Shown here one piece after another: positions 1 to 5,331 of a stretch of 5,331 bases of DNA (positions are counted from its first letter, which is position 1; each line of letters starts with the position of its first letter). The DNA lies in the NCBI GenBank assembly GCA_021812735.1, contig JAKAMV010000717.1, positions 1-5,331 on the forward strand. The letters run 5' to 3'. A program made the position numbers and the translations under genes. Below the pieces are notes generated by a model that searched no databases, had not been told where the DNA came from, and saw only the letters and a list, made by a program, of their open reading frames with translations. Source of the stretch: Chloroflexota bacterium. Its GTDB lineage: Bacteria; Chloroflexota; Limnocylindria; Limnocylindrales; CSP1-4.

Positions 1-753
1 AAGCGCCTCCGCCGCGACCTCGGCCGGCGCCGGCTCCTCGGCGGGTGCAGCCCCCTCGGCCGGCGATGGATTCTCGACATCGGCCTGCCCCTCGGCCACG
101 ACATCGTCCGGTGCCAGCTCGAGCGGGGGCATCGCCGGGAGGCCGACAGCGTGATCGGCCTCGTAGGCGGCGATCGCCTCGTCGAGGCTCTGGCCGAGCT
201 CGAGGCCGACGATGTCCGGCCGCTCCACAGCGAGAGCGGGCGGCTCCGGGACGGCCGCCTCGCCAGCCGGCTCGCTTGCCGCACGCGGGATGGCCAGCAG
301 GTCCGCTTCCGGCCAGGCCAGCGCCTCGCGCCCGGCCTCTGCCGTCGGCGTTTCCGAGGGCGTTGCCCCGAGAGCGGCCAGGCGGTGGGCCGTGGCCGTC
401 AACTCAGGCGGAGCGAGATCCTCCGTGGGCTCCGACCCGGGCAGCGGGGCGCAGGACAGGCACCGGCCGGCCGCCTCGTTCCAGCAGTTGCCGCACGTGT
501 ACTGGCGACAGTCGATGCAGAAGTTGAAGGCGTGGTGGAAGGCGTCCAGCTGGAGGACGGTGGCGCTGAGCTCCTCCTCGCCGCGGGCGTCGGCCATCGC
601 CTCCGCGAGCGAGTCCTGGGACAGGATGTAGTTGCGGAGGCCCTTGGTGAGGGTCCTCGCCCGTCGGAGCCGCGACGTCCGCGGGCGCGCGGTCTCGAAG
701 GTGTATCGAGTGCCGCACCGCTCGCAGAACGATTCGGTGAGGGTCTCCGTCAT
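1..753 (-). CDS. Uncharacterised CxxC-rich (zinc-ribbon-like) protein with acidic Pro/Ala tail, C-terminus off the left edge
   Basis: The minus strand is open from ATG at 753-751 to the left edge: 251 codons, no stop seen. The product begins MTETLTESFCERCGTRYTF. I do not recognise the family. Eight cysteines form four CxxC pairs: C10/C13, C79/C82, C87/C90 and C98/C101. The last three lie in a compact block (FCIDCRQYTCGNCW, then CLSC), a spacing expected of structural zinc sites. Residues 20-40 are very basic, and 44-75 look helical with a polar/hydrophobic mix ending in FHHAF. From about 105 the chain is low in complexity, rich in Ala, Pro and Glu and probably disordered, apart from a more ordered stretch around 187-205. 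There is no signal peptide or membrane segment, so it is probably cytoplasmic. It is transcribed divergently from the fhaA operon. The start is supported by a GGGGG run 3 nt upstream and a TATACT box about 57 nt upstream. A DNA-, RNA- or protein-binding role is only inference from the cysteines. Confidence 0.8.
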   Translation of the reverse strand, partial: MTETLTESFCERCGTRYTFETARPRTSRLRRARTLTKGLRNYILSQDSLAEAMADARGEEELSATVLQLDAFHHAFNFCIDCRQYTCGNCWNEAAGRCLSCAPLPGSEPTEDLAPPELTATAHRLAALGATPSETPTAEAGREALAWPEADLLAIPRAASEPAGEAAVPEPPALAVERPDIVGLELGQSLDEAIAAYEADHAVGLPAMPPLELAPDDVVAEGQADVENPSPAEGAAPAEEPAPAEVAAEAL

Positions 754-809
754 GTGCCCCCGAGTTCCCGACCTGCTACGCGCTCGGCCGGCTGGCCGGG
801 CAGGGCCAA

Positions 810-815
810 AGTATA
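810..815 (-). promoter_or_regulatory. Candidate -10 box (TATACT) for the divergent CxxC gene
   Basis: Read on the minus strand, 815-810 is TATACT, one mismatch from the sigma-70-type TATAAT, in an island of A/T within otherwise G/C-rich DNA. It would place the transcript start near 803 and leave a leader of about 50 nt before the ATG at 753. No convincing -35 is seen at 17-18 bp: the bases there read AAGGCC or GAAGGC. A TG lies two bases upstream of the hexamer, one base off the extended -10 position. Confidence 0.45.
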
Positions 816-886
816 GCCAGCGGGCGCCGACGGGCCTTCCTCCGAGGTACCGGTGCGGCGCGACGATGGTTCCGCCGGCGCCGGGG

Positions 887-920
887 CGAGCGGGCGCGAG
901 CGGGGCGTTGACGCCCGCTC
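887..920. repeat. GAGCGGG direct/inverted repeat cluster with hairpin potential upstream of fhaA
   Basis: Three copies of GAGCGGG occur: plus strand at 888-894 and 898-904 (exactly 10 bp apart), and inverted (CCCGCTC) at 914-920. GAGCGGGCG at 888-896 is a perfect 9-bp inverted match to CGCCCGCTC at 912-920, with a 15-nt loop. Alternatively, 898-907 pairs with 912-920 around a TTGA loop with one bulged G. The cluster ends 19 bp before the fhaA start. No T-run follows, so it does not look like a terminator. An operator or leader hairpin is possible, but GC-rich DNA makes such matches fairly easy by chance. Confidence 0.5.
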
Positions 921-929
921 TGGTAGGGT
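921..929 (+). promoter_or_regulatory. Possible extended -10 (TG-G-TAGGGT) for the fhaA operon
   Basis: TGGTAGGGT at 921-929 has the TG-n-TAnnnT form of an extended -10, 10 nt before the fhaA ATG, which would give a near-leaderless transcript. A TTGACG at 908-913 resembles a -35 but lies only 10 bp upstream, too close for normal spacing. The same AGGG (925-928) could instead be a weak Shine-Dalgarno sequence 11 nt from the ATG. This is a weak call. Confidence 0.25.
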
Positions 930-939
930 TGCCCGTGCC

Positions 940-1938
940 ATGGCCGCCGTCGCTGACCTCGAACGCCTCCTCGAGCGCGTGTTCGAGCGCACCTCTGCCC
1001 GCGTGTTCCGATCGCGCGTCCAGCCGCTCCAGGTGGAGCGGCACATCGAGCGCGCCATGGAGGCCTCCCGGACCGGGCGTGGCGCGGCCACCGCGGTCCC
1101 GGACCGGTACCGCGTCCGTCTGCACCCGGCAGACCTTGACGACCTGGTCGCTCGCGGCGGCAGCCTGGACTCGCTGTCCGCCGACATGGCCGGCCGGGTG
1201 CTGGCCTTCGCCCGCCAGCACGGGTATCACCTCTCCGCGCGCCCGAGCGTGTCCCTGGCCGCGGACCCGATCGTCGAGCGTCGAACCGTCGAGGTGGACG
1301 CCAGCGTCGGCCGCTCCGCCGGTCCCGATCCGTGGCACGAGGTCCTCGACGCGGCCGCCGGGTCGTCGCCGGCAGCGCCCCGCGCGGCATCACCGCAGGC
1401 CGGGCCCTCGGCGGGGCTCCCCGGTGGGTGGGTGGCGACCGGCACCGTGCTGCCGGCCCCCGCGACGGAGTCCCGCGACGATGACGCCGACCTGGCGGCG
1501 CTAGTCGGCCCGGTGTCGGCTCGGGGCGTGAGGGGCGCCCAGCCCCGGTCCGGCGCCACGCTCCGGCCGGCGGCGGGGAACGGGCCGGCCCCCCGGCCCG
1601 GCGAGGCGCCGCGCGCGGCCCGGCCGGGGGCCTCGCCATCCGTCCTGGCGCTGCTGCGGGTGACCGAGCCGGACGGGCTCGAGCGCGAGGTCCGCGTCGA
1701 TGGGCCGGCCCTGACGCTCGGACGCGCCCCGGACAACGGCCTTGTCGTGAGGGACGCCCGCGTCTCGCGCCACCATGGCCGCTTCCAGGAGCGCCGAGGC
1801 ACGCTCGTCTACACCGACCTGGGCAGCACCAACGGGACGCGCGTCAACGGCGTGCGCGTGGACGAGATCGTGCTCGGCGCCGGCGACCGGCTGCAGCTGG
1901 GCGATGTGGTCGTGATCGTCGAGCAGCTGCCGCGCTGA
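940..1938 (+). CDS. fhaA: FhaA-like protein: DUF3662 N-terminal domain plus C-terminal FHA domain
   Basis: The 332-residue product starts MAAVADLERLLERVFERT. Residues 1 to about 115 match the FhaA N-terminal domain (DUF3662), including the VQPLQVERHIERAM segment. About 120-235 is an Ala/Pro/Gly/Arg-rich linker, probably disordered. About 238-330 is a complete FHA domain with G261-R262, S276-x-x-H279 and S296-T297-N298-G299-T300, the residues that bind phosphothreonine in this family, so it should be functional. There is no membrane segment, so it is a cytoplasmic adaptor. In mycobacteria the FhaA FHA domain binds the phosphorylated MviN/MurJ pseudokinase to regulate late peptidoglycan precursor steps; a similar role here is inference. 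I chose ATG 940 over the in-frame ATG at 853 because it gives the family N-terminus; the 29 extra residues would be low-complexity. It is the first gene of the operon, and fhaB follows after 2 nt. Confidence 0.92.
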   Translation: MAAVADLERLLERVFERTSARVFRSRVQPLQVERHIERAMEASRTGRGAATAVPDRYRVRLHPADLDDLVARGGSLDSLSADMAGRVLAFARQHGYHLSARPSVSLAADPIVERRTVEVDASVGRSAGPDPWHEVLDAAAGSSPAAPRAASPQAGPSAGLPGGWVATGTVLPAPATESRDDDADLAALVGPVSARGVRGAQPRSGATLRPAAGNGPAPRPGEAPRAARPGASPSVLALLRVTEPDGLEREVRVDGPALTLGRAPDNGLVVRDARVSRHHGRFQERRGTLVYTDLGSTNGTRVNGVRVDEIVLGAGDRLQLGDVVVIVEQLPR

Positions 1939-1940
1939 CC

Positions 1941-2375
1941 GTGGACGGCTTCGTCCTGGCGCTCTGGGTGCTCCGGCTCGGCTTTCTCGCCCTGCTCTAC
2001 GCGTTCCTGGCCGTGGTGGCGCGGGTGCTGGTGCGGGACCTGCGGGCCGCGGCTCGGGGCCCGGCGGAGCTGGGAAGGCTGGTGGTCCTCGAGTCGCCCC
2101 ATGGCGAGCCGGAGGTCGGCGTCGCCATCCCGCTCTCCGCGGTGACCACGCTGGGCCGCGACCTCGCGAACTCGGTCGTCGTGGACGATCCCTTCGCTTC
2201 CGCGGAGCATGCGGTCCTGACCTACCGCGGTCGCACCTGGTACGTCGAGGACCGGGAGAGCACCAACGGGACGCTCGTGAACGGCGTGGCGGTCGGCGCG
2301 CCCGCCCCGATGGGCTTCGGCGACGAGCTGAAGGTGGGCGGCGTGCGGTTCCGCCTCGAGCGGGGACGCCCGTGA
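1941..2375 (+). CDS. fhaB: FhaB-like membrane-anchored FHA protein
   Basis: This 144-residue protein has one N-terminal membrane helix (about 4-30, FVLALWVLRLGFLALLYAFL), a basic stop-transfer segment (VRDLRAAAR), a short linker and an FHA domain (about 48-141). The FHA key residues are all present: G72-R73, S87-x-x-H90, S107-T-N-G-T111 and N114. Size and layout match actinobacterial FhaB (FipA), which reads threonine phosphorylation by PknA/PknB-type kinases at the inner membrane face and in mycobacteria contacts FtsZ and FtsQ; the partner here is unknown. Start GTG 1941 lies 2 nt after the fhaA stop with no clear Shine-Dalgarno, so translation is probably coupled to fhaA. A later start would remove the membrane helix. 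Its TGA overlaps the GTG of rodA (GTGA at 2372-2375), which leaves no room for pstP, the usual next gene in actinobacteria. Confidence 0.92.
   Translation: MDGFVLALWVLRLGFLALLYAFLAVVARVLVRDLRAAARGPAELGRLVVLESPHGEPEVGVAIPLSAVTTLGRDLANSVVVDDPFASAEHAVLTYRGRTWYVEDRESTNGTLVNGVAVGAPAPMGFGDELKVGGVRFRLERGRP
2362..2366 (+). promoter_or_regulatory. Ribosome binding site (GGGGA) for rodA
   Basis: GGGGA ends 5 nt before GTG 2372 and lies inside the fhaB coding sequence. Together with the GTGA overlap it supports GTG 2372 as the rodA start. Confidence 0.4.
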
Positions 2376-3853
2376 CGCCGCTGGCCCGGCCCCGTGCCGC
2401 CCTCCCGGCCCTGGCGCGGCTCCACCCCCGCCCACGGAATGTCGAACTCGCCCTGCTGCTGCTGGCCGCGGCCGCGCTGACGGTGGGCGGTGCCTCGCTG
2501 GGTGCCACGGAGCGCTGGCTGGGCGCGCAGGCGGCTGGAGAGGTGCCGGCCTCCTACGGCTTCGCGCCGCCCGACCCGCGTGGCCTCGCGGTCTACTTGG
2601 CGGCGCTCCTGGCGGTCCACGTGGCGTTCGTGCTGGCCGGTCGCCGCACGGACCAGATCCTGCTGCCGACGGTCGGGATGCTCGGCGGCATCGGGCTGCT
2701 GCTGATGCAGCGGCTCCCGCAGGGCCTCGTCACGCAGTCGCTGGGCGCCGCGGTGCTCGGGCTCGGCCAGCTCCAGCTGCTGTGGCTGGCCATCTCGCTC
2801 GCGGTCATCGCCATCCTCGCCCTGGGGGTGCGCTCGGACCGCTGGCTGCGCGCCTACAAGTACACCTGGGCCGCGGCCGGCATCACGCTCCTGGCGATGA
2901 CGTTCGTGCTCGGCTCCGACGTCAACGGGGCCCGTCTGACGCTGTCGATCGGCCCGCTGAGCGGGCAGCCGTCGGAGCTGCTCAAGGTGATCCTCGTCGT
3001 GTTCCTCGCGGCGTACCTGTCGGAGAACCGCGCGCTGCTGGCCGTGGAGACCACGCGGCTCGGGCCCCTGCGCCTGCCGCCCGTCCCGTACCTGGCGCCG
3101 ATGGTGGCGATGTGGGCCATCGCGCTCGGCGTCGTGGTGGTGCAGCGCGACCTGGGCGCGGCGCTGCTGTTCTTCGCGGTCTTCCTCGCGCTGCTGTTCG
3201 TCGCCACGGGCCGGGTGTCGTACGTGGCCGGCGGGCTGGCGCTGTTCCTGGCCGGCTCGGCGGTGCTCTACCACCTGTTCCCCTACGTGCAGGCGCGGGT
3301 GGACAACTGGCTGGACCCGTTCCGCGACCCGCTGGGCCAGGGGTTCCAGACCGTGCAGGCCCTCTACGCCTTCGCTCGCGGCGGGCTGGTCGGCGTGGGG
3401 CTGGGCGCGGGCCTGCCGACGATCTCGGGCAACCTGCCGATCCCCGCGGTCCACACGGACTACCCGCTGGCCGCCCTGGGCGAGGAGCTGGGGCTGATGG
3501 GCCTGCTCGCCATCCTGGGGCTGTACCTGGTGGTCGTGGAGCGCGGGCTGCGGATCGCCGCGGCGGCCCGGGACGAGTTCCGGGCGCTGCTCGCGGCTGG
3601 CCTCAGCCTGGTCATCGGGATCCAGGCCCTCATCATCGCGGCCGGGAACCTCAAGCTGATCCCGCTGACCGGGATCACACTGCCGCTCATCTCGTACGGT
3701 GGCTCGTCGCTGCTGGCGAATGCGATCGCGGTGGGATTGCTGCTGGCGCTGTCCGACGAGGGCGAGTCGCCGGCTGCGCCGGGCGCGACCGGGAGACGGT
3801 CATGCACGCCTCGGCGCGGCCGGCGCGGCCTCCCCCCGAGGCAGACGACGTGA
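2372..3853 (+). CDS. rodA: RodA/FtsW (SEDS) peptidoglycan glycosyltransferase
   Basis: This 493-residue polytopic membrane protein of the SEDS family (FTSW_RODA_SPOVE) polymerises lipid II into glycan strands on the outer membrane face, paired with a class B PBP. Signatures in order are GARLTLSIGPLSGQPSELLK (QPSE at 199-202), QRDLGAALLF (258-267), WLDPFRDPLGQGFQTVQAL (313-331), the HTDYPLAALGEELG segment with D363 at the position of the catalytic Asp, and ITLPLISYGGSSLLAN (435-450). The N-terminus has a short cytoplasmic Arg/Pro stretch, a first helix at about 24-44, then a loop of about 27 residues, as in mycobacterial RodA. The C-terminus (from about 462) is a polar, Arg-rich tail. Gene order and overall pattern resemble mycobacterial RodA rather than FtsW, but SEDS subtype names are hard to prove by eye. 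GTG 2372 overlaps the fhaB stop by 4 nt, and the gene's own TGA overlaps the pbpA GTG in the same way. Confidence 0.95.
   Translation: MTPLARPRAALPALARLHPRPRNVELALLLLAAAALTVGGASLGATERWLGAQAAGEVPASYGFAPPDPRGLAVYLAALLAVHVAFVLAGRRTDQILLPTVGMLGGIGLLLMQRLPQGLVTQSLGAAVLGLGQLQLLWLAISLAVIAILALGVRSDRWLRAYKYTWAAAGITLLAMTFVLGSDVNGARLTLSIGPLSGQPSELLKVILVVFLAAYLSENRALLAVETTRLGPLRLPPVPYLAPMVAMWAIALGVVVVQRDLGAALLFFAVFLALLFVATGRVSYVAGGLALFLAGSAVLYHLFPYVQARVDNWLDPFRDPLGQGFQTVQALYAFARGGLVGVGLGAGLPTISGNLPIPAVHTDYPLAALGEELGLMGLLAILGLYLVVVERGLRIAAAARDEFRALLAAGLSLVIGIQALIIAAGNLKLIPLTGITLPLISYGGSSLLANAIAVGLLLALSDEGESPAAPGATGRRSCTPRRGRRGLPPRQTT
3791..3795 (+). promoter_or_regulatory. Shine-Dalgarno-like GGGAG before the alternative pbpA start ATG 3802
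   Basis: GGGAG lies 6 nt before ATG 3802 inside the 3' end of rodA. It is as strong a signal as the one before GTG 3850, so ATG 3802 (16 residues longer, 52-nt overlap with rodA) remains a real alternative start for the penicillin-binding protein. Confidence 0.3.
3838..3841 (+). promoter_or_regulatory. Ribosome binding site (GAGG) for pbpA at GTG 3850
   Basis: GAGG lies 8 nt before GTG 3850, a standard spacing. With the GTGA overlap seen also at the fhaB/rodA junction, it favours GTG 3850 as the start. Confidence 0.4.
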
Positions 3854-5331
3854 GGGCGCCGCGGTGGCGTCCGCTCGGGCGAGCGTCTCGCGACGGCCGG
3901 GGGATGCCGGACGCGTCCCCGGGCCGCGCCCCGCGCACGGCCGGGACGCCCGGGGACGCCGGCCCGCCCCGCGAGGCCATGCCCGTCGGCGCCAGCGTGG
4001 TCAGGACCGGGATGGCGCTGGCGCTCGCGTTCGCGGTGGTCGCGCTGGGCGCCGGATACTGGCAGGTGGTGGACGCCGGGCGTCTCTCGACCCGTCCCGA
4101 CAACCCGTCGGTGATCGCCGCGGCTCGACGCACGCTCCGCGGCCCCATCGTGGACCGCACGGGCTCGTGGCTCGCCCGGAGCGTCCGGGACCAGAACGGC
4201 GAGGCGCTGCGCCAGTACCGCGATCCGTCGGTCAGCGACGTCGTCGGGTACGCGTCGCGCCAGTTCGGCACGGCCGGCCTTGAGCGCGCGTACAACGCCC
4301 AGCTGCTGGGCCTCACGGCCGGCGACCCGCTCGCCGGGCTGGCCGGCAAGCTGTTCCCGGCGTCGAGCTCGGTCCTCGGCCTGCAGCTGTCGCTCGACCT
4401 GCGGCTCCAGAAGGCGGCCGTGGCCGGGCTGGGGTCCGACAAGGGGGCCGTCGTCATGCTCGACCCCACCACGGGGGAGATCCTCGCCATGGCATCCACG
4501 CCCGTGTTCAACGCCTCGGCGGTGGCGGACCCGGCGACGGCTGCCGCCACGATGGCCGCCCTGCAGGCCGACCCCCGCCTGCCGCTCCTGCCGCGCGCCA
4601 CCCTCGGCCAGTACGTCCCGGGCTCCGTGCTCAAGATCGTCACGGCGCTCGCCGGGCTCGACAGCGGGGCCATCACGCCCGCGACCACCTACCCGCAGCA
4701 GCCTGGGGCCGAGAAGTCCGGGCTGCTGGTGGACGGCTTCAGGATCATCGACGGCCACCACCCGCAGACCGACGGCACCGCGCTCGACCTCAACGGGGCC
4801 ACCGAGGTGAGCTGCAACATCTGGTACGCCCTCACGGGCCTCGCGATCGGCGGCGCCCGGCTCGTTGCCGAGGCGTCGAAGCTCGGGTTCGGCGGGCCGA
4901 TCCCGTTCGACCTGCCCACGGCCGCCAGCCGCCTGACGAACGGCACCGGCAGCGCGCCCGGGGGATTCGCCGACGACGCCGAGCTCGCCTCGGCCGCGTT
5001 CGGCCAGGGCGAGGCCGTGGTGACGCCGCTGCAGATGGCGCTGGTGGCGTCCGCCGTGGCCGACGACGGGACGCTCATGACGCCGCACCTCGTGACGGCG
5101 CTCACCGGCTCCGCGCCCGGCGCCCGCGCCATCGCCCCGCAGGTGTGGCGGCAGGTGACCTCGGCGGCCGACGCGCAGGCCGTCAAGGCGGCCATGGAGC
5201 AGGCCGTGGAGGGCAGCCTCGGCCGGCTGTTCACCACGGGCGCCGCGGTGCCCGGCGTCCCGACCGCCGGCAAGTCCGGCACGGCCCAGCTTGGCGGCAC
5301 CGGCGAGCCCAACTCGTTGTTCATCGGATTC
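3850..5331 (+). CDS. pbpA: PbpA-type class B penicillin-binding protein (transpeptidase), C-terminus off the right edge
   Basis: A peptidoglycan DD-transpeptidase that should cross-link the strands made by RodA; 494 codons are visible and the frame is still open. There is a Pro/Arg/Gly-rich cytoplasmic stretch (1-51), one membrane helix (about 52-72, MALALAFAVVALGAGYW), then a short extracytoplasmic region with RPDNPSVIAAARR, GPIVDRTGSWLARS and the YASRQFGTAGLERAYN segment typical of actinobacterial PbpA. The transpeptidase domain runs from about 180. Its motifs are S259-V-L-K262 (SxxK, acylated serine), S321-C-N323 (SxN) and K475-S-G-T478 (KTG box with Ser for Thr, an accepted variant). By comparison with mycobacterial PbpA only the end of the domain is missing. 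The start is uncertain: GTG 3850 fits a 4-nt overlap and GAGG; ATG 3802 has GGGAG; ATG 3979 (MPVGASVVRTGMALALAF) would match the short N-terminus of mycobacterial PbpA but has poor Shine-Dalgarno spacing. Confidence 0.93.
   Translation, partial: MRAPRWRPLGRASRDGRGMPDASPGRAPRTAGTPGDAGPPREAMPVGASVVRTGMALALAFAVVALGAGYWQVVDAGRLSTRPDNPSVIAAARRTLRGPIVDRTGSWLARSVRDQNGEALRQYRDPSVSDVVGYASRQFGTAGLERAYNAQLLGLTAGDPLAGLAGKLFPASSSVLGLQLSLDLRLQKAAVAGLGSDKGAVVMLDPTTGEILAMASTPVFNASAVADPATAAATMAALQADPRLPLLPRATLGQYVPGSVLKIVTALAGLDSGAITPATTYPQQPGAEKSGLLVDGFRIIDGHHPQTDGTALDLNGATEVSCNIWYALTGLAIGGARLVAEASKLGFGGPIPFDLPTAASRLTNGTGSAPGGFADDAELASAAFGQGEAVVTPLQMALVASAVADDGTLMTPHLVTALTGSAPGARAIAPQVWRQVTSAADAQAVKAAMEQAVEGSLGRLFTTGAAVPGVPTAGKSGTAQLGGTGEPNSLFIGF

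Larger units (their letters stand above)
754..939. other. Divergent intergenic region between the CxxC gene and fhaA
   Basis: These 186 bases separate the two divergent starts. They hold the minus-strand -10 box at 810-815, the GAGCGGG repeat cluster at 887-920 and a possible plus-strand -10 at 924-929. An open frame enters the region from an ATG at 853 in frame with fhaA, but the residues it adds are Arg/Gly/Ala-rich and do not fit the family N-terminus. I see no RNA gene or rho-independent terminator here. Confidence 0.6.

Noticed and set aside
151..816. Plus-strand open frames across 45-816
   Set aside because: They are antisense to the minus-strand CxxC gene. Their translations are low-complexity, whereas the minus frame shows regularly spaced CxxC motifs and a promoter-like box.
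888..920. Inverted repeat as a rho-independent terminator
   Set aside because: No T-run follows on either strand, and it sits between divergent gene starts where no transcript needs to end.
908..931. TTGACG as a -35 element for fhaA
   Set aside because: At the normal 16-18 bp spacing the bases are GC-rich with no -10 likeness, and the only TAnnnT hexamer is 10 bp away.
853..939. Extended fhaA start at ATG 853
   Set aside because: The 29 added residues are Arg/Gly/Ala-rich and unlike the FhaA N-terminus, which begins naturally at ATG 940. The repeat cluster and promoter-like bases fall in this stretch.
2222..3454. Long minus-strand open frame opposite fhaB and rodA
   Set aside because: Rich in Arg, Gln, His and Asp with no domain, and mirrors the codons of rodA. 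It is not a plausible gene.
3460..5088. Long minus-strand open frame opposite rodA and pbpA
   Set aside because: The translation is Arg/Gly/Pro/Ala-rich with no recognisable domain, and it lies opposite two genes with full family signatures. This is the usual antisense artefact of high-GC coding DNA.
1..5331. CRISPR arrays, tRNA/rRNA genes, insertion sequences or phage genes
   Set aside because: No regular spaced repeats, cloverleaf-like sequence, transposase motifs or terminal inverted repeats were seen; the window is filled by chromosomal genes.

Overview
The window is very GC-rich (roughly 70% or more by eye, with strong G/C at third codon positions). It carries a cell-wall elongation/division operon of the type known from Actinomycetota: FhaA-like and FhaB-like forkhead-associated (FHA) proteins, a RodA/FtsW glycosyltransferase and a PbpA-type class B penicillin-binding protein. 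The best guess is a high-GC actinobacterium or a Chloroflexota relative (for example the Limnocylindria group), which can carry a similar cluster. The sequence alone does not settle the phylum.

Layout. Positions 1-753 (minus strand) hold the N-terminal 251 codons of an unrecognised protein with four CxxC pairs and a long acidic Pro/Ala/Glu-rich tail; its end lies beyond the left edge. Positions 754-939 are a divergent intergenic region. It contains a good minus-strand -10 hexamer (TATACT) and, just before the plus-strand operon, a cluster of GAGCGGG repeats able to form a hairpin. From 940 to the right edge four plus-strand genes are packed tightly: fhaA (940-1938), fhaB (1941-2375), rodA (2372-3853) and pbpA (3850 onward, cut by the edge). 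The gaps are 2 nt, then two successive 4-nt GTGA stop/start overlaps, so this is almost certainly one transcript with translational coupling.

How the genes work together (family knowledge). RodA polymerises lipid II into glycan strands and PbpA cross-links them. The two FHA proteins are phosphothreonine readers that, in actinobacteria, link PknA/PknB-type Ser/Thr kinases to the wall machinery. In the usual actinobacterial order (fhaA-fhaB-pstP-rodA-pbpA-pknA-pknB) the phosphatase pstP sits between fhaB and rodA. Here it is absent, because fhaB and rodA overlap. Any kinase genes would lie to the right of the window.

The main items for a second look are the divergent CxxC-rich protein, the repeat/hairpin cluster in front of fhaA, the missing pstP, and the start region of pbpA.
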